From Nymphaea colorata (lineage: Eukaryota; Streptophyta; Magnoliopsida; Nymphaeales; Nymphaeaceae): DNA of 64,000 nucleotides. Every line of letters starts with the position of its first letter. Position 1 is the first letter of the stretch. Below the pieces are notes generated by a model that searched no databases, had not been told where the DNA came from, and saw only the letters and a program-made list of their open reading frames with translations. The stretch covers positions 13,603,151-13,667,150 of the forward strand of contig NC_045143.1 in NCBI RefSeq assembly GCF_008831285.2, read 5' to 3'. Position numbers and translations under genes: made by a program. Shown piece by piece: positions 48,158 to 60,168 of the stretch.

Positions 48158-48345
48158 TTGGTGCAGGGTGCCAATTTTCTATGGTTGCACCCTCAGCAGA
48201 CGACCATTGAGGGTTGGTGGTGCAGGGTGCCAATTTTTTATGGTTGCACCCTCAGCAGCCGACCATTGAGGGTTGGTGGTGCAGGGTGCCAATTTTTTAT
48301 GGTTGCACCCTCAGCACCCGACCATTGAGGGTTGGTGGTGCTTGG
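48158..48345. repeat. 59 bp tandem repeat, three full units plus a partial unit
   Basis: Units start at about 48158, 48217 and 48276, each with GGTGCAGGGTGCCAATTTT, ATGGTTGCACCCTCAGCA and GACCATTGAGGGTT. A fourth, diverged start follows at about 48335. Because 59 is not a multiple of three, the same peptide appears in successive frames; these are not genes. Confidence 0.9.
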
Positions 48346-48787
48346 TGCCATTACTTCCCAAAAAAGGAATCACTTTGGTTCAGTCTCAAGAACTCACGAA
48401 CCAGGCATTGCCGAGGCACTGCCATCCTCCACCAAGTCTTGCCTTCACTAGCAAGAGTTGGAAAAAGGTCATCCACCGTCAAGGAATATAGAAAGCAAGG
48501 CACAAGATTGCAAGAGAAAACACACATAGAAGCCAAAGCCAGGATGAATCACATAAAACAGTAGTCATAAGGCAGCAGCTTGCAACCATCCATTGATAAC
48601 CACAAGATGAACGTCCTGCCTCCTCCACCACCAAAAAGATGTTATGGGTGATCAGCAGTTTCTCTACCACCATCAAACTTAGTAAGAAGAGGGTATCAGT
48701 TCCTACTGCTGCTTCCCTAAGGCACCACCTACTTCTAATATAGGCAGCATTACTGGACACATTCTTAGCATCCTGTGAGAGGGCAAC

Positions 48788-48960
48788 CACTGTAAGAAAA
48801 AGGGAGCGCACCCCACATTGCCCATTTGGAACTTAGTCAGGCGCCAACAACATTGGTGCCTATAATTATGGCTCCCACAAATGGGCACCAATATCACCCC
48901 AAGCACCCCTTTTCTTGAAGCCAGGGGCTTCCAACGCCCTTGCTGCAACCTTGCTCCCTC
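48788..48960 (+). mobile_element. Possible CACTA-like terminus
   Basis: CACTGTAAGAAAAAGGGAGC resembles CACTA termini (CACTACAAGAAAA) and is followed by short GGCACC/GGTGCC words like subterminal repeats. No opposite end, 3 bp target duplication or transposase was found. Confidence 0.25.
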
Positions 48961-50278
48961 CAGCCATAACTACAGGACGCCGTTGATAACTTGATATCGG
49001 TGACACTTTTTTGTTTTTTTATAATCACAGCACTATACATTGAGACCTGTGGCAGCACTGTGCCGACTTCTAAGAACAGCATGCAAGGGATAGTAGCTTG
49101 CGCTTCTAACATAAAAATGAAACATGAAACTGTATGCTCTGATCCCAACATAGAAAAATATGCATATAGATCGTGTATCAATTATCATGTTTAGATTAGG
49201 TCACACGCCTCAATAACTTAACCCATATCAATCGTATGACTGGACTCAACATGGAAACATGCTACTAGTCAAGACATTAATCAAAGTGTTACGATAATTT
49301 TAGGAAAAAACATAGTTCTTCTCAATATTAATTATGTGTACTTGTCCATCTCTTTCACCAAGCATTCACGTATTTAAAATGCATGGTAATTGGCAAAAAA
49401 CAATTGTTCCCTCCATTAGGGAATGAATCTGGGTCGAGGAGAAAAGTGAAAACATCGCCACTGTACAAGTTTCACTACAGGAACTAGGACACCCTACAGA
49501 CACCAGCATACTACATATTTCTGCTACAAAGGGTGAAGATGAAGGGAAAAAAACTAATCGATCAACAGAATGTTATTTCCATACCTTTACTAGCACAATT
49601 TTCAAGTCTCCATAAGGAGATACACAAATGTCCCCAACAAAGTGAGACTTTCCCGTAAAACCCCTTAGGAAGTTCCAGCAAATACAGAATGTCAAAGGAT
49701 GTGAATAGTGGACGCATGCTGCATCCAGAAGCAATTTGCAATCAAAGAATCAGAATCACTGAATAGAAACAAAACAGGAAGCGAAAAACAGGAAAAGGCA
49801 GCCCCTTTTTACGATCCTTTCTCGTTCCGTTCACTCCAAAATTTACCAACAGCACCAAAAAAGTATGAAGAAAAGAAATCCTACACGCTGTTCAATTATT
49901 CTAGGGAGTAAGTAAGAAAGGCACCTCGTTATCTCCATTTAAGGAATCCATTACAACGCCCCTAATAATATGGACCAAGTGAAACAAGAGAAGAATCCAT
50001 GAAATTCCAATGAAGGAAATATAACAGGCGGAAAAAAAATAGAATCAAATAAAAGGATCACCTTTGATCTCGTTCTCTTTGCATAATTCGAAGTTTATTA
50101 AAGAAACAAGGGCCAATTCAACAACCGGATTCGCACCTCGCGAACCCCAAATTGGTTTCCGAAACATAAAAGGGGCACACAAAAGAAGAAATTCCAAAGA
50201 GCTACCAGTGAATGAAAAGGCCGACCAGGTCCAGTTGCCGTTGCAGCACAGACGGTCGAACGCTTAACCAAGAAACGA
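48961..50278. other. Noncoding DNA downstream of the ESSS gene
   Basis: No coding frame recognised. The part nearest 50279 must contain the 3'UTR of the minus-strand ESSS gene. AATAAA-like words on the - strand occur near 50095 (TTAATAAAC), a plausible polyadenylation context. Confidence 0.4.
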
Positions 50279-50641
50279 TCATTCGGACTCGTCTGCAGCG
50301 AGGGCACTCTCCTTCTGCAGTCGCTCGAGTGCCTTCTGGTGGGCCCACGTCTCGATTGTGAAGTCGGGTTTGGCGTTAAGGCCCACCCCGAGGATGACGA
50401 CGGTGAGGAAGGCCGTGACATAGTAGGGGAGCTCCCAGTCCTCCCATTTCCTGGACTGCCCAGGAGGCGGCGGCGTCCTGTTGAAGAGGTAGCCGTAGCC
50501 CCTCTCCTGCGTGCCCTCGCTCAGCCACCTGCTCCCTCCGCTCTCGCCATGGCCACCGCCACCTCTCATCTGACCGTGCAGCCGCAGCCTGCTCCTCAAC
50601 ATCCCTCCCGCGGCGCCGAGGAAGCTCCCTCCCCTCACCAT
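50279..50641 (-). CDS. Complex I accessory subunit ESSS (NDUFB11-type), 120 aa
   Basis: Small accessory subunit of the membrane arm of mitochondrial NADH:ubiquinone oxidoreductase, embedded in the inner membrane. Residues 1-26 are Arg-rich with no acidic residue, fitting a mitochondrial presequence or a basic N-terminus. A Gly-rich stretch (27-36) is followed by the conserved block YLFNRTPPPPGQSRKWEDWE (51-70) and one membrane helix, YYVTAFLTVVILGVGL (73-88). The family tail is KPDFTIETWAHQKALERLQ (91-109). The length is normal for the plant family. The start is Met at 50641; the frame is open further upstream to 50746, but that extension is not family-like. The coding part is one exon. It converges with the gar2-like gene at 15169-21061. 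Confidence 0.92.
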   Translation of the reverse strand: MVRGGSFLGAAGGMLRSRLRLHGQMRGGGGHGESGGSRWLSEGTQERGYGYLFNRTPPPPGQSRKWEDWELPYYVTAFLTVVILGVGLNAKPDFTIETWAHQKALERLQKESALAADESE

Positions 50642-50759
50642 ACTTCTTCTTCCTGCGCCAGTCTCCCCAGACGTTGATCTGGTGACAGAGAACCCGAAAA
50701 GGGGGAGGGGAAAGAGTCGGACTTCTTCACTTTGCTCACCGCACATTGGTTCTGGATCC

Positions 50760-53000
50760 CGTGTGATTTTTCAACTTGACTTGGGACCCGAATCGAATCA
50801 CACCTATTAAAAGGCAGTTTCCAGATTCATCCTTAACTCACATTCAATTGGCATTTTCCACCCTTTGTTACGGATCTGTCATTTGCAATTTTTAATAAAA
50901 TTCATTCTACTGCAGTTTTAATACGCAGAAGTGCTCAATGTCTCCTGGTATAAAAAAACAAGCTTAAATTTCAGTTTTTTCAGTTTGACTTGTTTTACTT
51001 AAATATCAAACTGGCTGTTAAAAAAAGGGAAACTTGAGTGTATTTTGTCATACCACCCACAACGTAGTATATGTTTGTAAAAAATTCAAAAACCTACAGC
51101 TAGCAAAATTAATAAGATTAGCTTTATTTGAACTTAATAAGATTAGCTTTATTTGAACTTATTTTTTTATCATTTTTTAACTTCTTTTTATTTTAATAAG
51201 GGTGAGTGGTTCATTTCACCACCCCTAAGAGAGGTCACTGTCTTCCTCATGTGCCCACCACTTCCTGAGTTCACATAGTATAGTGTGGAACCCATTTTAG
51301 TTTAGAGGATGAACACATTGGGTCATGACATGATCACGTGATTTGATTGCAAGTCCCATTTGAGCTGGACCGTCTTAATCACCTAATGTGCTACAACCCT
51401 TGAGGTACCACTTTTTAACTTACTTTTGTCTCTTTGGCACGTACTTATAACATGATTAAACAAGTTTGATTGACCAACACATGACGTACCTTAGCATATT
51501 GTAGAAGCATATTATTTTATTAAAGAAAATGACTGCATGATCATGCTAAGATATGCAAGCACACAAATTTAATCAACCCATAAATTGTGAGGTGCATGAG
51601 TAGGAGGCCATGCATGGTAAAGGGACTCCCCATTCCCATGTACTCCTTTTGATTATTGGACATTGTAGGCAGTACTCCCTAGTCTTTACTCTCAAAATTC
51701 TACTTTGAACAATCTGTTACTTAAGCTACTGTTTTTCAAGTGGAAATAAAGTTCTGGAAATGGTTGGTACCACTGATAGCTTTTCGCTGAAACAAACTTT
51801 GGAGCGTTAAACCGGTTATAAAGCATAGCCTCATATTGAAGCTTCAAACTCTTTCATGGGTTAAAAATATCAACCTCGAAACTTATGGTTGTTGCTCTAG
51901 CTAGAGCTATGATATGTAAAGGATGAAAAATTTTGAACAAACTCTCTCATGGGGTAATATATCAACCTCTAAACTTATGGTTGCTGCTCAAGCTAGAGAT
52001 ATGTAAAGGATGAAAATTTTTGGAACAACAATGCAGCCTCCTAACTTTATGCTCTATATACCAACTGTCAAATGTCGGCGGTCTAGTGAAATGACCCCTT
52101 CTGGGGGTGGTTTTTAGGTCTCCTCGCCTCCCTAAGATATGCCAGTCCTAGATGGGAGAACATTTATAGAAAGCAAAATGATGGATAACAGTTCTCGAGA
52201 GTAAGAGATAAAAGGAAGAAAGGAAAGTGGAAGAAAAAAAAAACCAACAAGAAGATTGGACCTTTGAACTCGTTCATTGTGTGTGTGTGAACAAGAGCAC
52301 CCAATCATGTCTCCATATACTTGTGCAGACATCTACTAGTTGTAGATAATGTTGCCCATTCAACTACCTTTACCTTCTCTCTAGAATGACAACTAATTGC
52401 AGACTACAATGTCCATCCAACTAGCTGAAGTCAACTACAATTTGTTGTTTTCTATTGCTCGCTTGTATCTAGTGCACGCTTTGTGCTACAGAATTTTTGA
52501 ATGAAAAGTAGTACTCTCTTGTCATTTTCTTCCCATAAGTGTGAGCAATACCAATCAATTTTTTGTGGTTAAGACCATTATGTGGCAAATTTTGGTCTTA
52601 TTTATGAAGCCTATCAATTCAAAAAACGTTTTCTTGCAAGTGACTAGGTTGGGAAATAACTTATATATCTTGCCAAAAAAAATGAATGAGGGCATCATTA
52701 TTGAGTGAGCAAAATGGAAATAGCAATGCATGCGTACCTTAGTTTATTGTTTCAGGCCGTGAAGATCAATTTGTTGTTGACTCTTATGCTCGACAGAGAT
52801 TGGTTTATCACTGTTTTCCAGAAAAACCTCTATGCCCACAACCCTTGCCACATCAAAGGATCTACCATCTGTAGTTTCATTTGGTTTACTCTTTCTTATT
52901 CATTATCCCTTTCAGTAACCACCCAAAAACATGGTCAACATAAGCAAACGGTTATGTATCTCTTTTTGGGTTACTGTATAGATTTTGGATTCAATCCATC
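50760..53000. other. Upstream flank of ESSS and intergenic DNA
   Basis: 50642-50760 probably holds the 5'UTR of the minus-strand ESSS gene; no clear TATA box was identified. Farther out the DNA is AT-rich and noncoding. Local duplications include AATAAGATTAGCTTTATTTG (51110 and 51136) and a TATCAACCTC-AAACTTATGGTTG phrase (51870 and 51960). The right-hand part (to 53029) should include the 3' LTR of the Copia element that starts its polypurine tract at 53030, but the LTR's far edge was not found. Confidence 0.4.
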
Positions 53001-54189
53001 ATGGGCAGATCCAGATCTAAAATCCAACATTCTCCCACTCACACATGATGGGTAGAATATTTATTCTACTCCTAGAGTATATAAATACTTATCCTTGAAC
53101 AACATACTGGCGATAGGGTCTTGCGACCTACGGGTATGGATGTGAATAACCAATTGAGTACCGGTTAGTATAACACAATGGCTCAATCTAAAAATAAATT
53201 AATTAACGTGCTTTAGCTATACATATAGGTCGCTATGCCCTAGATCAAATTTCAATTTCACAAGTCTCAATATATTCAATCCCTTTGTTTAATGCCAACC
53301 ATGTTAGACTGATGCCTCTTATATGCCTATATATTTGCTATTGAATCTAGTCGATCCATTAGGTGATTCAATTTTGTCGGTAGTAAATAATAAGCATATG
53401 TGAAATGATAAATGATCTTACCCATTAAACATGTATTTATTAAATCAGAACTAGTTGCTTTCTCAGATATGCCCCATCAGACCCAATCATTCATAGTTTT
53501 CAGGCAGTACACTAAAAGAGCATCACTAATTTATTATTGCAAAATACAGTTGAGAGTTCATATGGACAGAAAATTGGATACATATATTAATGTCAAATTC
53601 AGTATCCATGGGACTCACACAATGAAGAAGTAGAGATCATCCCTAATTTCCCATATATAGTCAATTTTGCTAAACGGTGCTAACATAAGTGGCATGTCTC
53701 ACATACTACGGTAAAGTTGTCCCACCATTATGAAGTTTGTGCATGTACTGAATAAATAAATTTTGTTGTACAAATCACCAAAAGTTCAACCTCTCCCAGA
53801 GGTCGACTCGAGTTCTCAAAGATATCTCTCTCAGTTCAACGAAGATACTCTGAGACCTTAGATCTGGTTACCAAGTATACATGATTTTATAAGATCATGT
53901 CGGTCTTATGATCTTTAGTGTAAGACCTCATCTTGATTCAATCAAGGCATTGTTTAATATAAATATCTACAAGATTCCACCAATGTACTATGTCTAAGAT
54001 TTATTGACATCTCAACATACAAAACCCATCTTGCTTATCAATAAGCGTCCTTAGGTCTTGTTCATCTCATCTCAACTTGTCTTTTGCATAATGCCTAAAG
54101 GCCATCAGTTCGTGAGAGCAAACTTCTACCTGGTTACACAACCTGATATAGATGTGTAACATGCTTAAAAGGAATTATTACACAAAAGT

Positions 54190-54673
54190 TCAACTTTTAT
54201 GTACTAGTAACTCCATCGACATTACATGTTTTTTGAATACATCAGTAGTAATTAGCTTAGTCAATGGATCAGCCACCTTTCACTAGTATGAATATAATTT
54301 AACAACATTTTTCTTTTCAGAATGACATCTTGCAGTACTTACATTTGGCATCAATGTATTTGGTTCTACTATGAAACTTTGAGTTCTTTGCATACGTGAT
54401 TGCCACTTGATTGTCACAATAGATAGTTATTGAGACATTTGCATCTAAAACAATCCCAAGATGCTTAAATAGTCTCATCAACCAAACACATTCTTGCATT
54501 GCCATAGATACAACTATAAATTTTACTTTTATTGTTGATATAAATTTTACTTTCATGGTTGATATGATTATACAAGTTTGTTTATTACTACACCAAGATA
54601 TTGTGCAATGGCTAAGCAAAAACACATACCTAATGTGGAACTCCTCACCAATTTGCTTTTGTATAGCCTTCAT
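54190..54673 (-). pseudogene. Copia RNase H fragment with internal 24 bp duplication
   Basis: Reads ISWCSNKQTCIIISTMKVKF, then ISTIKVKFIVVSMAMQE, ECVWLMRLFKHLGI, YCDNQVAITYAKNSKFHSR and VADPLTKLI. It shows the D-E-D-D-type pattern with the ADPLTK tail. A 24 bp tandem duplication (54517-54540 / 54541-54564) repeats STMKVKFI and inserts eight residues at the catalytic STxEAE position. Confidence 0.85.
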
Positions 54674-54965
54674 CCATCATACTAGCATAGAGCCAAATTT
54701 TCAATGCCTTTCAAGAACCACATAATTCTCTTAACTGCCTTTCCAATGACGATATCCAAGATTTGACTGGTATCGACTGATCAAACCGACTGCATGATAT
54801 ATGTCTAGCCATGTACATATAGTTAAGTTCATTAGACTACCAACTGCCTTAGAATGTGGTACTCTTGACATTTGGTTTTTCTCATCTAATGTTTACAAAC
54901 ACATTTTTATTGATAAACTATCACCTTTTCCCTTTTGAGTACTAACTGGTTTGCTACTTTACATA

Positions 54966-55728
54966 TTAAATCGCTTTAGGACATTGTTTATGTATGACAA
55001 CTGTGAGACCAATAAGTCTTTTTGAGCAATCTCTTTTAATTTTAATGCCTAATATAAATGCTGCTTCACCCATGTCCTTCATCTTAAAATAAATGGACAA
55101 CCAATCCATCATTGATTTAAGTAACTCCATGTCATTATTTAAGTATCTCCATGTCATTACTAGCTAATAGTATATTATTAACATACAATGAGAGAATCAC
55201 AAACTTTTCCTTTTGTCATTTCATATAACCACAATAGTCTTCATCAATTATATCAAAACAATTCAAAATTATGGTCTCGTAAAATTTCAAATACCATTAT
55301 CTAGATGATTGCTTAAGCCCATAATGGATTGTTTAAGCATGCAAACTTTGCACTCATAGCCTTTGGCAACATACCCCTCAGGTTGTTCTATGTAAATTTC
55401 TTCATCCAATTGCCCATTAAAAAATGTTATCTTTACTTCCATTTGATGTAATTCCAGATTCATATGAGATGGTAGCTAGTATGAGGTGAGCATAAGTCAA
55501 CTTGATAGAAGTCAACTTGACTACTCGAGAAAAAGTTTCATCGTAGTCTATGTCCTCTTTTTGTGTGTATCTTTTTGCAACTAGGCAAGATTTAAATATT
55601 TCAATTGAGCCTTGAGCATTTCTCTCTATATTCAAAATCCATTTATTCCCAATGGCTCTTCTTCCTAAAGGAATATCAACAAGCTCATAGACTTTATTAG
55701 TGCTTATAGATATGATCTCTTCTTCCAT
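54966..55728 (-). pseudogene. Copia reverse transcriptase fragments
   Basis: The N-terminal part (55728-55417) has GRRAIGNKWILNIERNAQGS, LVAKRYTQKEDIDYDETFSR and VVKLTSIKL. The C-terminal part (55157-54966) has LSIYFKMKDMGEAAFILGIK. The catalytic YVDD region between them is decayed. Confidence 0.85.
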
Positions 55729-55936
55729 TGTACTTTTTCAGTTTTCTTTTTCTGGGCTAGAGAGAGCTTCTCGCACGAATTTTAGAATGCCAATATCATC
55801 AAGAGCTACCATCATAACTTTTCTTTCTACCTCAAATCTAAATCATAGAATTTTCTTCATTGTACTTTGACGAAGCACCGCAATAATGCTGACATCCTGT
55901 TCTATACGAGCTTCACCTCCCACTATCTAGAAGTGA

Positions 55937-57000
55937 CTAAAAGATCTCACGTTGTGCCTCAATTTCTTGAATAATATTATTTACTTGTCCAGGATTGTCT
56001 AATTCATATAATTGAATATTTCTCTTTGTATCACCCTTTTTAGGAAATTCATTCTCCAAGAATGTGGCATCTCGTGAATCTATTTCACTAATGCTCTCAT
56101 TACTATTTTCTCTTAGGAATACACATCTCTTGGAGTGCTCATAGTATTTGATAAAGATACACTTTTTTCCTCTTGGACACAAATTCTCATGTGGCTGGGA
56201 AGGATGTGAACATATGCCATTGACCCCCAAGGTCTCAAATGGCTAAGGTCAGGTCATCTACTTGTCCATAGTTTATAAGGAGTTGATGAAACAGATTTAG
56301 TATGAACACGGTTAAGGACTTGTGTTGCAGCCAGTAAACAATCCCTTCAAAAGGAGATAGGCAATTGTGTTTGTGCCATCATAAATCGGACTATTTCCAT
56401 TAAGGTTATAGTTCTCCTTTTTGCAACTTCATTCTATTGCAGAGTACGAGGAGTGGACAATTATCTTTCTATTCTTTTCTCATCACATAGTTCCTTGAAT
56501 TGTTTTGACAAATATTTTCTACCTCGGTCTATTCTAAATACTTTGATTCTTTGATCAAGTTGATTCTTTACCAAATTCATAAAGTGCCTAAAACAATCTA
56601 GTGTTTTGGATTTATGAGGGATAAAATATACACATTCATATCAAGAGTAGTTATCAATAAATGTAATAAAATATAACACATCGTGTCTACTAGTTACACT
56701 CATAGGACCACATATGTTTGATGAATTAATTGCAATGGAGTATCAGCCATAATTGCCTTACCAAATAGTTTTCATGTCAAGCTTCCTGCTAAGCAATGCT
56801 CATAGACAGACATATCAAATTTCATGAGCAACCCCAATAATCCATCACATGCGAATCTATCTATCATCTTTCATACAATATGCTCTAGGTGAGCATGCCA
56901 AGTTAACACATTCACATTTATATGTGTATTAAAACATTCACCATTCACATAGCAAGAATTGAAACAAACATCTAATATAAAGAAACCATTCGATAGGACA
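55937..57000 (-). pseudogene. Copia integrase region, decayed
   Basis: Traceable pieces: CEHCLAGSL-type zinc-binding Cys pair and KLFGKA (about 56770-56830), scattered core motifs, and a C-terminal part (56230-55937) with CPRGKKCIFIKYYEHSKRCV and FLENEFPK. Many stops. Confidence 0.65.
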
Positions 57001-57259
57001 CCAGAACATATCAAATAGTTTAATTGTATCACAACAGAATTGTCTTCAAAAACAAGTTTATAACCAAAGTCAGTAAACAGAAACTAAAACAAGGTTTTGT
57101 CGAATATTAGGAACATATAGTACATCGTGTAGAAAACATATAGTACATCATGTAGCAGATGACTATGTTCACTATATAGAGATAGTTGACAAGTTCCTAT
57201 ACCTCAAACTTCTGCATGACTAAGATCTTCTTCTAGTTGAGATTTTTCAATGTTCGACA

Positions 57260-58233
57260 AATGTGCTATGATCAGGCATTACGTGGTCCATTACTCCCAA
57301 GTCTACAATCCATAAAAGATGAGATTCAATAGTTAGAGCACAACTAGAAACAAATGAATAAGCAGATTGGGTTATCAAGATGTAAACCTTCTCTGGTTCG
57401 TTGCATTCTCTTGCAAAGTGACCAAGTTGACCACAACTAAAACATTTTATTTTTCCCTTATTCTTTTTCCCATCATGCTTCCTGTGGTGTCTTAGTTTTA
57501 TGTTATACTTTTTCTTGCCCTATGCTTTCTTATGGTTGTCCCTGAACCTCTTTGGAGCAAATCCTCTCTTTTGCTTGTGACAAAGAACATTCTTGGAACT
57601 CTCGGTTATGTAGGCCTGCTTGCTGGACTTAGAAGCTTCAAGATGCTCATTTTTCAGTTCCACGTGACAAGCAATGTCATCAAAAGTCTTTAAGCCCTCA
57701 TTATGAGTCGTATTAATTTTCATATGTACCCAGTTATTTAGTAGTGACCCTATCATTGCTTGAACTTGTTGTTCATTTGTGAGAACATGTCCAACATAAT
57801 TTAGCTCTCGAATCATGTTGGCCATCTCCCTAAGATGTTGACTCATGGTGTATTGATGTTGCTTTCTATATGAGCCGAATTTGATTGCAAGCTTTCTAAA
57901 CGTAGTGGCCAAAGTACCTCCAAACTTGTCTTTGAGAACTATCCACATATGATATGTAGTCTCATAATGTTCATATTGACACATTATCTCATCTTGCATT
58001 AACATTGTGACATGAGCAATAGTGTTCATGCATTTTCATGCATTATAAGTTTATTTGTCTCTACGTGCTTGCTAACCATCCCTCTCAAGTCTAGTTATAG
58101 CATGGTTCATGGTGTCAAAGGCTTCAGCCTCCAATAAGGCAAATTGGATCTTGCGATGTCAAATGTCATAATTGTCTCCATTCAGTTTTTCAATGCGGGC
58201 TAAGTCTAGTATGGTTTTACTTGATGTAGTCAT
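57260..58233 (-). pseudogene. Copia gag and protease
   Basis: Gag starts at 58233 (MTTSSKTILDLARIEKLNG) with a stop around 58075. It continues 58029-57520 as a UBN2-type gag (MWIVLKDKFGG, LREMANMIRELNYVGH, LLNNWVHMK). An intact CCHC knuckle, CFSCGQLGHFAREC, is at 57444-57403. The protease reads WIVDLGVMDHV; the family motif is D-S-G, so the catalytic Asp is kept but Ser is replaced by Leu. Confidence 0.85.
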
Positions 58234-59672
58234 CTCCTATATAAAAAAGAAAGGTCAATGTTCTTAATGTGTTGTCAAAGCATGTTCACAATTAGATAAC
58301 ATATCTATGTTTAGTTAGGTTCACATGACTAGAAACATGATTTATTTCATAAAATGTAGAATCTAAATGTCACTATGTTCAAAATCATCTCCCACTATTC
58401 TAATGATGCGAACCATGTAACTAATTAGTAAACCTTAACTTTAATACACAATTAGAGTGAGCTCAAACCTAATTGTATCTTATTCAATAGCATCTATATC
58501 ACATAAAGCTTAAAAGAAAGATAACATGCATAGATAATCATGACAATAAAAAAGAAAATGAATAAATGTCACACATCTAGATATGTATGAATCTCATTAG
58601 CATCAAGTCAAAAAACAACATATGTATATCATTATTGACAAAAAAAACAAAAGAACAAAGTCATAATTGTCAAACTTAAGCAAATAACTAACAACTAGAC
58701 TATATCTACGACATGATACAACTCTAAGCACAAACGAGTAGTCTCAGGAAAAGTTTGTCTACATTCAACTACTCTCTCGAATGCTAGAATTTCTTGCAAT
58801 TCTACCTTTTGTTGCATCAATTGTGCTTCCCTGTCATTCCCTGAAGCTAGTTGTCACATTTTTTCATTTTCAAGAACAAAATAGTTCATATGATTGTCTT
58901 GGAATCGGGTTCACCAAAATACTTTCTTTATCTGGTGCTCAACCACATATTCAATGTCGATCAACACCCTGCGAAGGGTAATTTCTTTTCCATGACTTTG
59001 AAAACAATTTTCTTTAAACTGAACCCAATCATCTAGAAGAGAATTCAATATTGCATTTCATTGATTCTCTAGGGCAAAAAAGATTCCATTCTTTGCCCTC
59101 ATGCGACCAATTTATCATCCATGATCGCAATATGATAACATATAGAATGTGTAACACACTTTTTTATAGTTTAAAAATTCATAACCTGCTCAAGTCATAG
59201 ATGCAATAGGCTCACTAATGTTGTTCACTGGCTATAGTGACACTCGTGGGTTGGGGATCTCATCACTTTTGTACAATCCATCTATAATGCTTCACATTAT
59301 GACTATATGCCAAGAAAAAATGAGACATGGACTAAAGTATACAGATTATATCATAACAATTAGCGCTTGAATAAGGTCAACTGAAATGTTCTGAACACCT
59401 AAATTTTGGGCTAGTGCATAGTATGTTAAGATATAAGTCCAAATAGATAGATCCATAACATAAACTTGGATCTGGCATAAAATTTTATGAAATGGGTCCA
59501 TCAATGACTATCAAGCTACTAGATCAAATAATGGATCCACAAAAAAAAAATAGCATAGATATCAAAACATGGTACCATCATATCAAGAATGGATACATAA
59601 TCCATATTATTAGAATGAGATAAACTGAAAGTATTGAAATGGGATCCACATCAACTATGATACCAAATTTTA

Positions 59673-60168
59673 GTATCATAAATATATACATATGAGCAGT
59701 CCAAGATCTGATCCATACTCCAAATGAAAACTGTGTTTGAATGACCACAATGTATACTAGGTAAAAAATAATAATAACAATTTACATACAAATCTGGCAT
59801 TATAAAAAACAAAGATTACTATTTATCACATAATTTTCTTTGCTCATTCCATAAGCATATAAATCACAATATAATTTTAAAAAAATAAATGTGTGATTCC
59901 ATGGCCAACGTCCAATGAGGTAGTGCAATAAATATATATACAATATGAAAGAAAAACACATGAGCAGCCTCATAAAAAGATGATGCATAGCATGCTGGAA
60001 AAGATGCATATCATGTTAACAAGGTGTAGGCAGAAAAAAATGGCATGACCTGCCTTAAAAAAATACGAAGTGCCAACATTAATTGTTGGTCGTAAACTAC
60101 AGGCATATAATAAATAAGGAATGTCTAATGCAATCCTCATACCATCAAAAAAAGATACAAAGATTGCC
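59673..60168. other. AT-rich DNA between Copia and hAT elements
   Basis: No coding frame recognised. It should contain the 5' LTR of the minus-strand Copia element, but no convincing match to the other LTR was seen. Confidence 0.35.

Larger units (their letters stand above)
53030..59672 (-). mobile_element. Second Ty1/Copia element, degraded, LTRs not fully resolved
   Basis: On the - strand: a TTTGGTATCATAG primer-binding site at about 59653-59668, gag start at 58233, zinc knuckle, protease, pre-integrase, RT, RNase H ending at 54190, and a GAGTGGGAGAA polypurine tract (53030-53040). The tract is followed by TGTTGGATTTTAGATC, the expected LTR start. I could not match this LTR start to the sequence right of 59672, so one LTR may be truncated or replaced. 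All frames are broken. The untranslated leader (58234-59652) and tail (53041-54189) are long and may contain secondary insertions. Confidence 0.8.

Noticed and set aside
48122-48564. Three overlapping plus-strand frames with the repeated peptide GANFLWLHPQ
   Set aside because: They are the same 59 bp minisatellite read in successive frames because the period is not a multiple of three; no gene.
49471-49485. CACTACAGGAAC as a CACTA terminus paired with 48788
   Set aside because: It is in the same orientation as the first motif, so the two cannot be the inverted ends of one element.
50098-50677. Frames overlapping the ESSS gene (50098-50421 minus, 50339-50677 plus)
   Set aside because: Pro/Arg/Ser-rich shadows of the GC-rich ESSS exon in other frames.
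50642-50746. N-terminal extension of ESSS to the upstream Met at 50746
   Set aside because: The extra 35 residues are not typical of the family, whereas Met at 50641 gives the usual length with an Arg-rich start.
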